DNA of 64,000 nucleotides from positions 12,870,245-12,934,244 of the forward strand of contig NC_059374.1 of the NCBI RefSeq assembly GCF_019703515.2. Reading direction: 5' to 3'. Under the pieces are notes generated by a model. That model was not told the origin of the DNA. It was given only the letters and a program-made list of their open reading frames with translations, and searched no databases. Both the position numbers and the translations under genes were made by a program. Every line of letters begins with the position of its first letter. Within the stretch, counting starts at the first letter, position 1. The DNA comes from Myxocyprinus asiaticus (Eukaryota; Chordata; Actinopteri; Cypriniformes; Catostomidae). This document shows positions 43,433-55,471 of this stretch, one piece after another.

Positions 43433-46400
43433 ATGAGTGGATTGTGTCTCTCCACGTGGAATGTGAATGGGTTGGGGCACCCCATAAAAAGAAGGAAGGT
43501 TATTTCTTTTCTTAAATGTAAGAAAAATGATATAGTGTTTCTTCAAGAAACCCATCTCTCCCCACAGGAAGCTGAAAAATTTGGGAAGATATGGGGTGGA
43601 CGTGTTTTCTTTAATGCTGGCTTAAGTAAGAGCAGGAGAGTCATTACATTGATTAGTAAGCATCTACAATTCAAATGTCTCAAACAGAGTAAAGATAAAT
43701 TAGAAAGAGTCATTATTGTTTTGGCAGAAATTCAGGGGCAAAGGTTGATTTTGGCTAATATTTACACACCTAACGCTGATGATCAGGGCTTTTTTCTAGA
43801 TCTTGAAGGGATGTTGTAAGCTGCTGACACCCCTCATGATATAATATTGGGAGGAGACTTTAATCTTTTGATGGACTCAGTCCTTGATCATAGTGAAGCA
43901 AAACGTGTAAGCCCCCTAGAGCAACAGTGATGCTTCACAGGATGTGTAAAAATCTTGGTCTTACAGATATTTGGAGACTTTTGAACCCATCTGGTAGGGA
44001 CTATACATTTTTTTCATCAGTCCATAAGATTTATTCTAGAATAGATAATTATTTGTTTTATATATCTAAGTCCGTCATTTCATTTGCTGTTGATTGTTCA
44101 GTTGGAAACATTTTAGTCTCAGATCAGCTCTGGTGAGTTTAGAGGTGTTGCCACATACAGAGAAAAATAAATCATATAGTTGGCGGTTTAATGTACCCCT
44201 TTTGCAAAATCCTGATTTCCAACAAATGCTAAAGGCTGAAATCAGTGTCTATATGGAGAACAACTGGACCTCAGTATCTTCAGTGGGCATGGCTTGGGAG
44301 GCACTTAAGGCAGTTCTTAGGGGTCGGATCATGCAGGATGCCTCATTCACCAAAAAATCCAAAGCACGAGAACTTGTGGAGTTGGAAGGTAATTCTGAGC
44401 TGAAGTGCAGAATGTCGTCTGATGGCCTCAGAGAATTGACCCGATTGAAATACAGATATAATACTATTTTGTCACAGAATGTGGAGTTTTGGCTATTCAG
44501 GGCAAGACAGTCATATTTTGAGTCTAGAGACAAAGCAGGTAAGCTTTTGGCTAGATATATAAAGCAGAGAGAGTCTTTTTCTACCATTCCCTCAGTGAAA
44601 TCTGCTGGTGGTGAAATATTTACCTCAGCCATTGATATTAATAATGCTTTTAAAGAATTCTATCTTGATCTCTATAGTTCCATGTCTTCGTCTACTGATG
44701 AAGACATTAGAAACTTTGTGGAACAATTAGAACTCCCTAAATTGATGAATGAGCAAAAAAAAAATGATCTTGATTCTGAGATAACCTTGGAGGAGCTTGG
44801 CGAGGTAATTAAGGCCTTGCCTACAGGCAAGGCTCTGGGGCCAGATGGCTTTGCCACTGAATATTTTAGATCTTATGCTACAGAACTGGCTCCACTCTTG
44901 TTAGAAGTTTATACAGAATCATTAAAGAATGGAAAGCTTCCGCCAACCATGACACAAGCCCGGATCAGTCTGATTCTTAAAAAGGACAAAGATCCAAGCA
45001 AGTGTAAGAGTTACCGTCCAATTTCCTTGATCCAGCTTGATGTAAAAATATTGTCAAAAATTCTGGCTAACCGATTAAGTTATGACATCTCTTATACATA
45101 CAGATCAAGTGGGGTTTATTCAGGGCCGCAGCTGTTCTGATAACATTAGGCGTTTCATCAATATTACGTGGTCAGTGACGAATGATCAGACTCCGGTTGT
45201 GGCCATCTCACTTGACGCCAAAAAGGCGTGTGATATGGTAGAATGTGATTATCTTTTTACGATTTTGGAAATATACGGGTTTGGAAATACTTTTATTGGA
45301 GGGATCAAGTTATTTTATAGACACCTGGTAGCAGCGGTACAAACAAATGAATTAATTTCAGTTTTTTTTCTCTGAATAGGTGCACCCAGCAGGGTTGCCC
45401 ACTTTGCCCATTATTGTTTGCCCTGGAAGCATTAGCAGCCACAATAAGAAAAGAGGATGATTTTCCAGGGGTGATGGCAGGAGGCGCATAAGCTTCTGCT
45501 TTATGCAGATATTTTATTATTCATCTCTGACCCTTCTAGATCTATGTCTTGCCTCCACAGAATTATTAATTCCTTTTCTAAGTTCTTGGGATACAGACTT
45601 AATTGGTCTAAATCCAAAGCTTTGGCTAAGACAGCGTACTGCCCGATAACAGCTTTTCAGCTGGGTGCCTTTCAGTGGCCCAAACAGGATATTAAGTATT
45701 TGGGCATTTTATTCCCAGCAAATTTGTGTGATTTAGTTAGAGTTAATTTTGACCCTTTAATAAAAAGGTTTTCGAATGATGTGGGCAGGTGGGCTTCATT
45801 ACATTTATCGATGATTGGGAAGGTTAATGTTATTCAAATGAATTGTATTCCACAATTCAACTACCTGCTACAGTCTCTCCCTATAGATGTCCCCCTCTGT
45901 TATTTCAAGCAATTTGATAGCATAGTGAAGTCCTTAATTTGGAATGGAAAACATATCAGATTACATTTCAGTAAGCTGCATAGGCCGATTGACAAAGGTG
46001 GGCTAGGCCTAACCAAGATTTTGTTTTATAATTATGCGTTTGTCTCAGACATTTGGCTCATTGGTCGCTTCCACCTAAGAGAGCCCCTCCCTGGTTTTGT
46101 ATTGAACAGGAAGTTCTTGCCCCTATTTCGCCATTGCAAACCTTTTCTATCAAACTAACCGGAGAAGTTAAATTACACCCCGTTATCTCGCATTTACACT
46201 CGGTATGGATAAAAGTGTCCAGAGTGTTTCATTTGGACATTTATTTAAATGTTGCCTCGAGCTTATGGCTGAACCCCAAATTATGCATTAGTAAGACCCC
46301 TTTCTGCTGGTCAGAGTGGATTGTGAGGGGGGTTACTACACTTGGTGACCTATATGAGAGAGGAGTGTTGAGATCCTTTGTTCAACATTTTGGGATTCCC

Positions 46401-47151
46401 AGATCTCAGTTCTTTAGATATTTACAGCTGCGCCACCTGCTCTGTACTATTTTTGGGAGTAGCATACACCCCCCTAAAGCAGCAGATACTCTGGGAGAGG
46501 GGATTACTGCTTTTGGAAAAGGTCATGAGGCATCAGTGTATCAGTCCCTGCTAATTCAGAGTCTGGGGATGGAGCTTCAACTTCTCTCAAGAGATTATGG
46601 AAGAAAGAGTTCAACTTGGTATTGGAGGAGGGAGAGTGAGTTAGGATTCTAAAAAACGTCAAGTCTGCATCTAGAGACGCAAGGGTGCGCCTTATGCAAT
46701 TCAAGATTTTACTCGATTCTATTGGACCCCCTCTAGATTGTATAGGCTTGGTCTTAAAGACACACCCACCTGCTGGTGATGCCAATCAGAGGATGGAGAC
46801 ATAACCCATGTCTTCTGGGGGTGTGTTAAGATCCAGGAATTTTGGTTGAAGGTTCAGAGTTTTGTGTGTGATGTATTGGGCATGTATTTTTAATTCATTT
46901 TACCCCAGACTCTGTATTTTGGGCAATAGGGCAGTCATCGATGTTGAAAATAGACACATAAAGAGTTGGGTCCTAACCAGTGTCATGCTTGCCAGACAGA
47001 TTGGAGGTCAGCTGGTGCGCCCTCATTTCAGGAGTGGTGCTCGGAGATGGGGAGGGTGGCAGACTTTGAAGAAGGTTAATTTAGAAGACTAAGGAAATTG
47101 AATTTGTTTGTGGAGAAATGGGGCAGATATCTGATGTTGCTGGATGTGTGA
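43433..47151 (+). pseudogene. LINE L1-2 ORF2 relic (endonuclease and reverse transcriptase)
   Basis: The endonuclease starts LCLSTWNVNGLGHPIKRRKV, with IVFLQETHLSPQEAEKFGK, LANIYTPNADD and IILGGDFNLLMDS. RT blocks include KALGPDGFATEYFRSY, LPPTMTQARISLILKKDKDP, YRPISLIQLDVKILSKILANR, DQVGFIQGRSCSDNIRR, VAISLDAKKACDMVE and QQGCPLCPLLFALEALAA. The catalytic YADD reads LYADIL, so the second Asp is lost. A C-terminal C...C...H...C finger (ITHVFWGC near 46800) remains. Stops or shifts fall near 43819, 43928, 44133, 45090, 45375, 45490 and 46160. The longest continuous frame is 44094-45140. Confidence 0.88.
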
Positions 47152-47340
47152 TTATTATTATTTTGTATTTTATTTTTATTTTTTTTATTTGTGTGTGTCT
47201 ATAATCATGTACGACCACTGGGATGTTGTTGGATGCCAGGGTGGGGTTGGGGATTGGGAGGAGTGATAGTGGGGGTTAATTGTTGATTCTGTGCATATAT
47301 GTTTTGTTTTTCTGTGTTCAATATGTGAATCAATAAAAAA

Positions 47341-47381
47341 TTGTTAATCAGTAAGCTCATGATTGAAGGCTTGCAGTTTAC

Positions 47382-47412
<31 letters not shown>

Positions 47413-47985
47413 AATAATTATGTTTACTTTGGCCAAAGGGAATTTATGGGGGCATTTAAATAGTTGTAATTAAGAAATTATAGATGTTTTAGCTCTTTTG
47501 CAGTATTATTTATGTTGTTTCGGTGCAAATAGTTATTTTGTGTAATGTCACCATTAGGATGATCAGTGTCCCATTTGGTCAAGTTGGACCCTTTTGACTA
47601 ATTCTCTTTGTGCATAAGGATGGGCATAGAAATGTATCAATTCGTCGAGTACAAACTCTTCAGACAGGTTTAGCAAGTTCTGTTCTCTTTTTTGTGTGCT
47701 GCTGTGTTGTGTTCTGTTGTCACTATCACTGTGGAGGACCTGTTTTTAGATAAACAAAACAAGTTTTTGCTTGAACGCCCCAATGTTGCGAGGGGGCTGC
47801 GTGAAATGTTGCTCTTGTGCCCTATCATGAACGTGCACGGGAGATCAACGGTCAGTGAACATTTTCACTAAATAATACATTAGATTTTGTTTGTTTCTTA
47901 CCAAACCTTATTGTATGCTTTCATAACAATCATGAGTTTGATGGAATAATTTATTAGACTTCTGAATTATACTTTTGCATTCTTT
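47341..47985. other. Unassigned intergenic DNA with an (AAT)n microsatellite
   Basis: An AAT repeat lies at 47382-47407. The remainder shows no coding or repeat ends. Confidence 0.5.
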
Positions 47986-47988
47986 TGA

Positions 47989-48165
47989 AGCTTGAAGAGG
48001 TAGTTATCATAAACTGCCATTAAATGACATCACTGAGCACAGTTTCTTTCAAACTTTCTCCCTTTGTGTTAAGAAAAAGAAAGCTTGAAGAGGTAGTCAT
48101 CATAAACTGCCATTAAATGACATCACTGGGCACGGTTTTTCAAAATTGATCCCTAAGAAAAAGAA
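47989..48165. repeat. About 91-bp tandem duplication
   Basis: GAAGCTTGAAGAGGTAGTTATCATAAACTGCCATTAAATGACATCACTG at 47989 recurs from about 48081 with few changes. A MITE-like right end (GGGTGAGTAAACAATAGCTGAA...TAACTATCCCTTAA) follows at about 48195-48245. Confidence 0.75.
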
Positions 48166-48245
48166 AGAAAGTCATATAGGGTTATAACAACACTGGGGTG
48201 AGTAAACAATAGCTGAACTGTAATTTTTGCTTTAACTATCCCTTA

Positions 48246-49160
48246 AGTCTACTTGCATCTAGTTTATTTAACCTAAATAGTTAAATTCATTCTATATGAA
48301 CACCAAGTTAATTTAACTTAATTACATAAGTTTTGGAGATGCCATTACTCAGCTCAACTGAGGAAATGAGTTTACATAATCTAATAAGTAGTCAACTTAT
48401 ACGAGTTTTCAGTGATGGAATCAAATGGAATCAGATGGTACCATGGTCCATGCCCGAAAAAAAAAAAAACTAATACCCCAAAGTACCATATTTGGTACCT
48501 TTTGTTAGTGGAAAAAAAAAAAAAAAAACTACTGAAGCAGCTTAACATTTAAGTTTCCAAACACAATAAAATCTGTGATCTTTTCAGGTGACACACCATG
48601 CTGTCAATATAATCCCCTACCCACTGGCTGTTGTTAAAAGAAACAGATTACTTCAAACCAGTGTCATGACATTAACTTCACCTTGCCTGAGGGAAAAAAG
48701 GGAAGACACCTTGACAATGAATAATCACAGCCACTACAGACACTGCACCAGAGGACAAACACAATTGAATTTCAGGCTATTTCTCCTCAGAGGGATTAGA
48801 TGGGGAGAGGAGGTGGGGCACAGGGTTATGGCTCTTTGTGGTGTTTGTGGATGTAAGGGGTTTCTGAATAATTCACAGCTTCTCCAGCATGCACCACTTT
48901 TCACCAGCATCTCCTGAGCTTTACACACATGCTGCATCTATTCTATCCTAACTATAGTAAGCACACAGAGCTCTCTCACTGTCCTGGTGTTGAGTGAGAC
49001 ATTAAGAATGAAAATTGAAATGTTTGTGTTTGTTTAATTATTGTTTTATTATTTTTATTTTTATTGATCTAGGATATAGGTGAGACCAAGGTTTGTTGTT
49101 ACACATGGAAGTTGTCTCTATGGCTAAATCTCTATATGGTTTTGAGTCTAAGGTCCAATG
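48246..49160. other. Unassigned intergenic DNA
   Basis: A GGTACCATGGTCC word at 48438 and A-runs at 48460-48530 are the only patterns. Positions 48560-48960 are non-repetitive and could be conserved non-coding DNA, but nothing proves it. Confidence 0.35.
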
Positions 49161-49728
49161 AAAATCCCAGGAAGATCAGCAGTTACAGAAATACTCAAAC
49201 CAGCCCATCTGGCACCAACAATCATGCCATGGTCCAAATCATTGAGATCACATTTTTCTCCATTCTGATGATTGATGTGAACATTAACTGAAGCCCCTGA
49301 CCCATATCTGCATGTTTTATGCACTGCAATGCTGCCACATGATTGGCTGATTAGATAATCGAATGGATGAATGTTGGTGCCAGATGGGCTGGTTTAAGTA
49401 TTTCTGTAACTGCTGATCTCCTGGGAATTTCACGCACAACAGTCTCAAGAATTTACTCCGTATGGTGCCAAAGACAAAAAAACATCCAGTGAGTGGCAGT
49501 TCTGTGGATGGAAATGTCTTGTTGATGAGAGAGGTCAACAGAGAATGGCCAGACTGGTTCGAACTGACAAAGTCTACGGTTACTCAGATAACCTATCTGT
49601 ACAACTGTGGTGAGAAGAATATCATCTCAGAGTGCTATTCTGAGATGCGGGTTGGCACTGTTTTGGCAGTGTGAGGGGGACCTACACAATATTAGGCATG
49701 TGGTTTTAATGTTGTGGCTGATCAGTGC
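49161..49728. mobile_element. Foldback Tc1-type relic, locus 2
   Basis: A minus-strand leader and N-terminal region (49161-49360; CATTCTGATGATTGATGTGAACATTAACTG) joins, at ATTAGATAATCGAATGGATGAATG, a plus-strand segment that encodes VGARWAGLSISVTADLLG-like residues and continues to TTAATGTTGTGGCTGATCAG. The arrangement is the mirror image of locus 1 at 19136-19845 and uses the same junction. There is no catalytic domain. Confidence 0.8.
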
Positions 49729-49794
49729 ATGTCTTACATTAAATAAAATTGTGTGTGTGGAGGGCTTTACTGGTTGTTTAGATCAGTGTTACTA

Positions 49795-50172
49795 TCAGAA
49801 ATAATTAATAATTATTTCTTTAGTTATTAATTAACATTTAAATTAATTAATTGAATCTAACTCATTAAAACCTCATATGGGGCTCCAGTAAATGTAGAGC
49901 ACTACGTTTAGGAGCAAGTTTGGTTATTAGCAATAATTAATAATTATCAAAGATAATTATTAATTATTAAAATCAATAGAACATTGATGAGAATCAATGT
50001 TAGCTTTTCTAATCCTTTAAATCAACAATTATTAAAGATAATCGTTAATTGTTAACATCGATGAAACATTAATTAAAATTAACACTAACTTATTGATCAT
50101 TCAAATTCAACAATCATCAAAGATAATTATCAATTATCAAAAATCAATAGAATATTAATAAGGATTAACATT
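49795..50172 (-). repeat. AT-rich palindromic tandem, possible leader of a minus-strand LTR element
   Basis: Words of the form ATAATTATTAATTATT and AAAATCAATAGAACATTGATGA recur about every 75-110 bp. Each is partly self-complementary. On the minus strand this lies directly downstream of the LTR-like segment 50188-51841 and a primer-binding-like TGGTGCCCCGTC (50173-50184), so it may be the element's untranslated leader, cut off at the left. Confidence 0.45.
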
Positions 50173-50524
50173 GACGGGGCACCACCCTGGAATCAGGGAC
50201 TAATAACCAGATAGTATAACAGTCTGAATATTAGATTGTTTTCTTAGGAAAATCGACATCTGAAGAATATTGATTTTCGGGAAAAAACAATGAATGAAGG
50301 CTTGAATCCGAGCACTGACATCCCGTCAGCATGACACAGGCATATGCAAAACAAACCAAAACACTTCTCTTTGTAATATAACAAAGTTTATTTATGCAGT
50401 AATATCAATTAATAATTAATACAATGCAGTCAATAAACTTACAACTTACAACTACAAACTAAACAGTGATATGATTAGATATGGAAATCAAAATAATCCT
50501 ATAACACATGAGGGTGTGTGTGTG

Positions 50525-50527
<3 letters not shown>

Positions 50528-50579
<52 letters not shown>
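50528..50579. repeat. (GT)n microsatellite
   Basis: About 26 GT dinucleotides in one run. Confidence 0.97.
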
Positions 50580-50581
<2 letters not shown>

Positions 50582-50790
50582 GGAGGGACGCACACAAAAT
50601 GGCAGAGGTGACTCTCGTGGAGAGTTTGTCACGCGAGACTTCCGGCCAGGGAATATGACCGCGAATGTGGGCGGAGAGAAACCAGTCAATGGTAGCTTAG
50701 GGACAAAGCTGAACTTTATCACAAAGCTATCTACTAGCCAAAAATGTGTGCCAGAATGGTTGTGAGGGGTCACGTGTGTGTGTGTGGTTA

Positions 50791-50794
<4 letters not shown>

Positions 50795-50824
<30 letters not shown>
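50795..50824. repeat. (GA)n microsatellite
   Basis: About 15 GA dinucleotides in one run. Confidence 0.95.
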
Positions 50825-50827
<3 letters not shown>

Positions 50828-51841
50828 TTAAGTGACGGCCCCAAAGCCGATTTCGCGATCGTGGGAGAGAAAGCAGCTGTTAGTTTATCACTCAGAGACG
50901 CGGTGGACGGCTCGTAAACAGTCCCCCATTCTTTGATTCTATAATGGATAAACTCAGTTTTCCGGTCTCACTCGCGATGGCGAAAATGCACAACAGTCCA
51001 ATTTGGTTGGACCACAATACAGCAAATCAAATTCGTGATAAATAATACCCTGAGTATTAATAATGAGCAGACATGGCGGTCCATAAACTGTACAAGCAAA
51101 AACCTTGAAACACAAGAATAACACACTATAATATTCTATCTCTGCCCAGACGTAAACCTCTTACTTGAATCGCATGAGGATGCAGGTGGAATGTGTGTTC
51201 ATCCGTCCTTTAACTCAGACTCGGTTCCTCGAGGCTTGGGTGATGACGGGAGGCCGTTTCCTCGCTCTGTCAGCTGATTCTCGGTGGGCTGGTGGAGAAA
51301 TCAGAAACGTCGACTTGATTGAAGATGGAAGAGAAATCTTTAATCTCTTCACTTCTGCAGGCAAATGGATGAAGATGCGGATTGCTCGGCGGTCTCCTTC
51401 GGATCCGTTAAGAGTATTCGGTTGAACACAGAGTAATCTCAACTCGTCCAGCGAGATGGAGATTGTATGGCCAGAGTTTCAAGTCGGACGTTACTTCCTT
51501 GTGCCACGAGGCTGCCCCTGAGAGCAACGATGAGTTACGTCTACACACGGCAAGCAAAGTTGCTGGAAGCAAATCCCTGAAGCATTTCAGAGGTATTTCT
51601 ACTCCTGATGATGTCATGGTTGAGGTGCGTTCTGTTGTGTGCCTCATCCAATAGGAGTTGAGAGTTCGATCCTTTAGTGAGCAAGGCTTCATGGGATCTG
51701 TAGTCTGTTTTGGACTCCCTTTGTTTGATTTTGGTGCGATTTTTATCAGTATAGTTTACGACTTATGTGGGGGCCTGAGTTAGGTTTTATGACTGTGTTA
51801 GGCCTGCCTTTGTCTTCTATCTGACTACATGAGGCCCAACA

Positions 51842-52239
51842 TGTGTGTGTGTTGGGGGGGGGGGGGGGGTACATGTTTTTCTAACCCTCAGATTGCATTA
51901 CCTGTTTATGACAAACCGTTTAAATGTAAATTTTATAAATATGTGGAAACATTGGAGGGTGTAAGGAACACCAAAGGAAAAGAGAACTCCTGAATCCACC
52001 CAAATGTTGCAATGTTGTATTGTGTTGTTAAATAAAGCATTAAGAAAAATATTGTATTAACTGAGAACATCTGCTCACGCACTGAAGTAGCTTGGTTTCT
52101 TTTACTATTTTTAATTATCGTTTAGGTTTTTTTGCAGTTACAGTAAATACGTGGCATGCACAGACCTTAGCAGGGACAGGGGCAGAAACATAAAAAAAGT
52201 CACTGATATATATATATATATATACATACAGTATATTTG
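51842..52239. other. Spacer with a 16-base G run and an AT microsatellite
   Basis: A G16 run lies at 51854-51869 and a (TA)n run at 52205-52224. The remainder is unassigned. The left flank of the chromodomain Gypsy element ends in ATTTG at 52235-52239. Confidence 0.6.
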
Positions 52240-52402
52240 TGTCATGGATCTGGTGGGTCTGCCTGTCTTTTCCTGTGTGTCTGTGTGAGGTTGTTTTTCC
52301 CTCGTGTGCTTCCTTTTGCCGCGTGAGCGGCACAATTAGCGTTTTCATGCGAATGCTCATTTGCTCCGTTCACAAGCTGATTATCGCCATCTACAATGTT
52401 TA
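52240..52402 (+). repeat. 5' LTR fragment of Gypsy element 2
   Basis: Only the first roughly 160 bp of the LTR remain. They align along their length with 55472-55636 with many substitutions. The sequence then jumps directly to the gag zinc-knuckle region, so the rest of the LTR and most of gag were deleted. Confidence 0.8.
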
Positions 52403-55271
52403 GTCAATGGTTTGTGTCTTTACTGCGGATGACCGGGTCACACTGCTGCCTTCTGTCTGGTAAAAGACCCAGCTCACCCGTAGATAAGGGGTTACAGGTA
52501 AGAGTTACTCCTCTGCATAAATCCCCCGGAAGCAAGATGCTCCTCTCTGCCAGGTTGCCGTTTGAGGAATCCATCCATTCCATCTTCGTTCTCGTAGATT
52601 CTGGAGCTGAGGGTAAATGTCTGGACTCAGAACTGGTTACTAAATGGTCTATTCCACTATCACAGCTCAAGGATTCCATCTCTGCCAGAACTCTCTGCGA
52701 CACACCACTCACCATGGTTACACACAGCATGGCACCCCTCACTCTTACCATCTTTGGGAATCATGTTGAAGAGTATGCTTTTTGGTCACCCGGTCACCCT
52801 CAGCTCCAGTGGTCTTGGGACATCTGTAGCTGGTAACTCACAACCCTCATTAAAACTGGGCAGATAGTTCTGTGTTGTCTTGGAGCTGCTTTTGCTTGTC
52901 TTAATGTCTTGTCTCTGCTCTCTCCCCAGTCTCATCTTGTTCTGTGTCTCAGGAAGAGCCGGCAGACCTTACTACAGTACCCAAGGCCTACAGCAATCTG
53001 AGGGCGGTGTTCAGCAAATCCCGGGCTGCTTCTCTACCTCCGAAACACCCGTACGACTGTGTGATTGATCTGCTGCCTGGCACTTCTCCACTTTGAGGTC
53101 ATCTCTATTAGCTCTCTACTCCGGAGAGGGAGGCCATGGAAAATTACATCAGCGATTCTCTGGCAGCAGGTAAAATTCATCCCTCTTCCTCTACAGTCAT
53201 GGTGGGGTTCTTCTTCGTTGGTAAAATGGATGGCTCCTTAAGAGCCTGTATAGATTATCGGGGGCTGAATGACATAACGGTGAAGAATCGTCATCCTTTA
53301 CCGTTGATGTCCTCGGACTTCAAACTCTTGCAGGGGGCCACCATCTTCACGAAGTTTGACTTGCGCAACGCTTACCACTTGGTCTGGAAACACCCACTGG
53401 GCACTAAGAATATCTTGTTATGCCTTTCGGCCTTTCCAATGCCCCAGTCTTCTTCCAAGTACTCATCAATGACATACTCCAGGACATGGGCAATCAATTC
53501 ATTTTCGTTTATCTTAATGATATTTTGATTTTTTCTCGTAATCTCAATGACCATGTCCAGCACGTCAGGCAAGTGCTTCAGTAACTGCTGGAGAATCATT
53601 TGTTTGTCAAGACAGAGAAGAGTTTTCTGAGTTTCACACAGAGTTGGTTTAATTCCTGGGGTTCATCCTCTCGCCTGATGGAATCCGAATGGACCCTGCT
53701 ATGGCTGTTGTTGATTGGCCGACTCCAGATTCTCTCAAGGCGGTCCAGTGGTTTCTGGGGTTTGCCAGTTTCTACCATCATTCTGATGAGTTTAACCTCC
53801 ACCAAAATGCATTTCGATTGGTCTCCGCAGGCTCAGGCTACATTTTAAAAGACTTAAAAGCTACTTCATTTCAGCTCCCATTCTGATTAATCCTGACCCG
53901 TCTCGCCAGTTTGTGGTGGAGGTTGACGTGTCGTAGGTTGGAGTTGGGGCTATTTTGTCCCAGAAGTCTCCGTCAGATGAGAGGCTGCATCCTTGTGCAT
54001 TCATTTCTCATCACTTGACTCCAGCAGAATGGAATTACGACATCTGCAACAGAGAATTGCTGGCTGTCAGGTTGGCCTTGGGTGAGTGTCGTCACTGGTT
54101 TGAGGGGTCAGGGGTCCCTTTTTTAGTCTAGACTGATCACAAGAACTTAGAATACATTTAGACTGCCAAACACCTATCAACTGACAGCCTGAATGTCAAT
54201 ACAGTACAATACAACCTACTGTACATTTTATGTATACTATTTTTTTATTGTATAATGTATATTCTATATTGTGTGTATTGTATAATGTACATTGTATGTT
54301 ATTATTTGTATATTGTGTTGTGTGTAATTATGTGTATATTAGATTTTATATTGTGTTGTGTAAATCTGAAGTTTATTGTAAATTGGTCTATGTCTCATCA
54401 CTGTCATGACTGCTATGTTGCTCGGAACTGCACCCAAGAATTTCACACACTATTGCACTTGTGTATATGGTTGTGTGACAATAAAAGTTTGATTTGATTT
54501 TAACTTAATTACTTACAGGCACATTGGGCACTTTTTTTAGGCAGATTAGATTTTTCTATCTCGTATCGCACCGGTTCTAAGAACAGCAAGTCCGACACGT
54601 TGTCTCGCTTCTTTGAAACCACGGGATTCTCGTCAGTTTGTTGCGGCCTGTCCGGTGTGTGCTTGTGGTAAGAAGTTTATCCTCTGTGTTTCATCCCCAG
54701 ACCAACGGAAAGGTCGAGCAAGCGAACCAATATTTGGAGAGGGTCCTGCACTCTGTGGCCTCCCGGGAACCGTCGACTTGGATTTCCAAACTTACCTGGG
54801 TCGAATATGCAAATAATTCCTTGTCGGTGTCATCTACCGGTATGTCACCCTTCCAGTGCCGTTTAGGCTACAGCCTCCTCTGTTCCCCTCCCAAGAACCT
54901 GATGCTATTGTTCCATCTGCACACGCCTTCCTCCAGAGATACCGTCACACCTGGAGGATCACCAGAGGAGCCCTTCTGCCGACTAGCGAATGGAACAAAG
55001 CGTAGGCGGACTATCACTGTTACGTGTGTGGTCAGAAGGTCTGGTTATCCACCCAAGACCTGCCGCTTAGGCTGCCCTTGCATAAACCAGGACATAAATT
55101 TATTGGGCCGTTCACCATCAGTAAGGTGCTTAGTCCAGTGGTGGTCCGACTTAAATTACACCCCCTGTTGAAAAGAGTCCATCTGGGTTTTTCACGTGTC
55201 GAAAATCAAACCTGTTGTTCGATCCCCTCTTCACCCCAATACACCTGTTCCTCCTCCCCGTCTGATTGAGG
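52403..55271 (+). pseudogene. Gag-end and Pol relic of Gypsy element 2
   Basis: A zinc-knuckle remnant (CLYCG...GHTAA near 52424) leads to the protease motif VLVDSGAEGKCLD near 52590. The RT shows [20 protein letters not shown] and [11 protein letters not shown], and its catalytic motif is YLNDIL (first Asp changed to Asn, near 53508). RNase H follows ([28 protein letters not shown] with stops) and is split by an insertion at about 54198-54513 before [10 protein letters not shown]. The integrase jumps from [12 protein letters not shown] straight to HPQTNGKVEQANQYLERVL, so its first two catalytic Asp residues are gone. Stops and shifts occur throughout. Confidence 0.87.
54198..54513 (+). mobile_element. 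LINE or SINE tail inserted in Gypsy 2 RNase H
   Basis: The coding similarity breaks at about 54195 and resumes at about 54514. The insert is AT-rich with TGTATATTGTGTTGTGTG words. It ends CACTGTCATGACTGC...TTTCACACACTATTGCACTTG and a TTTGATTTGATTTT tail, a 3' end seen in fish non-LTR elements with TTTGA-type tails. Confidence 0.6.
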
Positions 55272-55450
55272 AGGCTCCGCCTTCTCCATTAGACATCTCC
55301 TTGAAGTGAGGTGGAGGGGCAGGGGTTTTCAGTACCTGGTAGACTGGGAGAGCTACGGTCCAGAGGAGAGAAGCTGGGTTCTGGCTCACGACATCCTGGA
55401 TCCTGCCCTCATTGATGAGTTCCATAGGCGTCGTGGTGGACTTTCATGAG
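55272..55450 (+). pseudogene. Chromodomain of Gypsy element 2
   Basis: After a stop near 55267 the same region encodes [20 protein letters not shown], the aromatic-rich core of a chromodomain, then [14 protein letters not shown]. Chromodomains at the integrase C-terminus define the chromovirus branch of Ty3/Gypsy and bias integration towards marked chromatin. This is the best preserved part of the element. Confidence 0.85.
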
Positions 55451-55471
55451 GCATCATTAGGAGGGGGGTAC

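Larger units (their letters stand above)
41701..47340 (+). mobile_element. Second L1/Tx1-type LINE (L1-2), decayed
   Basis: A nearly complete element with 5' UTR (GGGAGTCGCGTGGCACC near 41710), ORF1 relic, a duplicated inter-ORF region, ORF2 relic, and a 3' end CAATATGTGAATCAATAAAAAATTG. No target duplication could be fixed, so the outer limits are approximate. Its proteins differ from L1-1 enough to be a separate family of the same clade. Confidence 0.82.
50188..51841 (-). mobile_element. Probable LTR of an endogenous-retrovirus-like element
   Basis: On the minus strand the segment starts TGTTGGGCCTCATG and ends GATTCCA, giving TG...CA ends. It has a poly(A) signal AATAAA at 50387-50392 and is followed within three bases by TGGTGCCCCGTC, which looks like a primer-binding site. 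The putative U3 (about 50600-51841) is GC-richer than its surroundings and open on several frames without any recognisable protein. Microsatellites at 50528-50579 and 50795-50824 lie inside it. No second LTR and no gag or pol remain. The assignment is an inference from signals. Confidence 0.4.

Noticed and set aside
50459..50773. Frame with His-Thr repeats
   Set aside because: It is a translation of the GT microsatellite within the LTR-like block.
51165..51692. Overlapping frames of 86 and 94 codons on opposite strands
   Set aside because: Neither shows a known domain. The region fits a retroelement U3 better, and low stop density follows from GC content.
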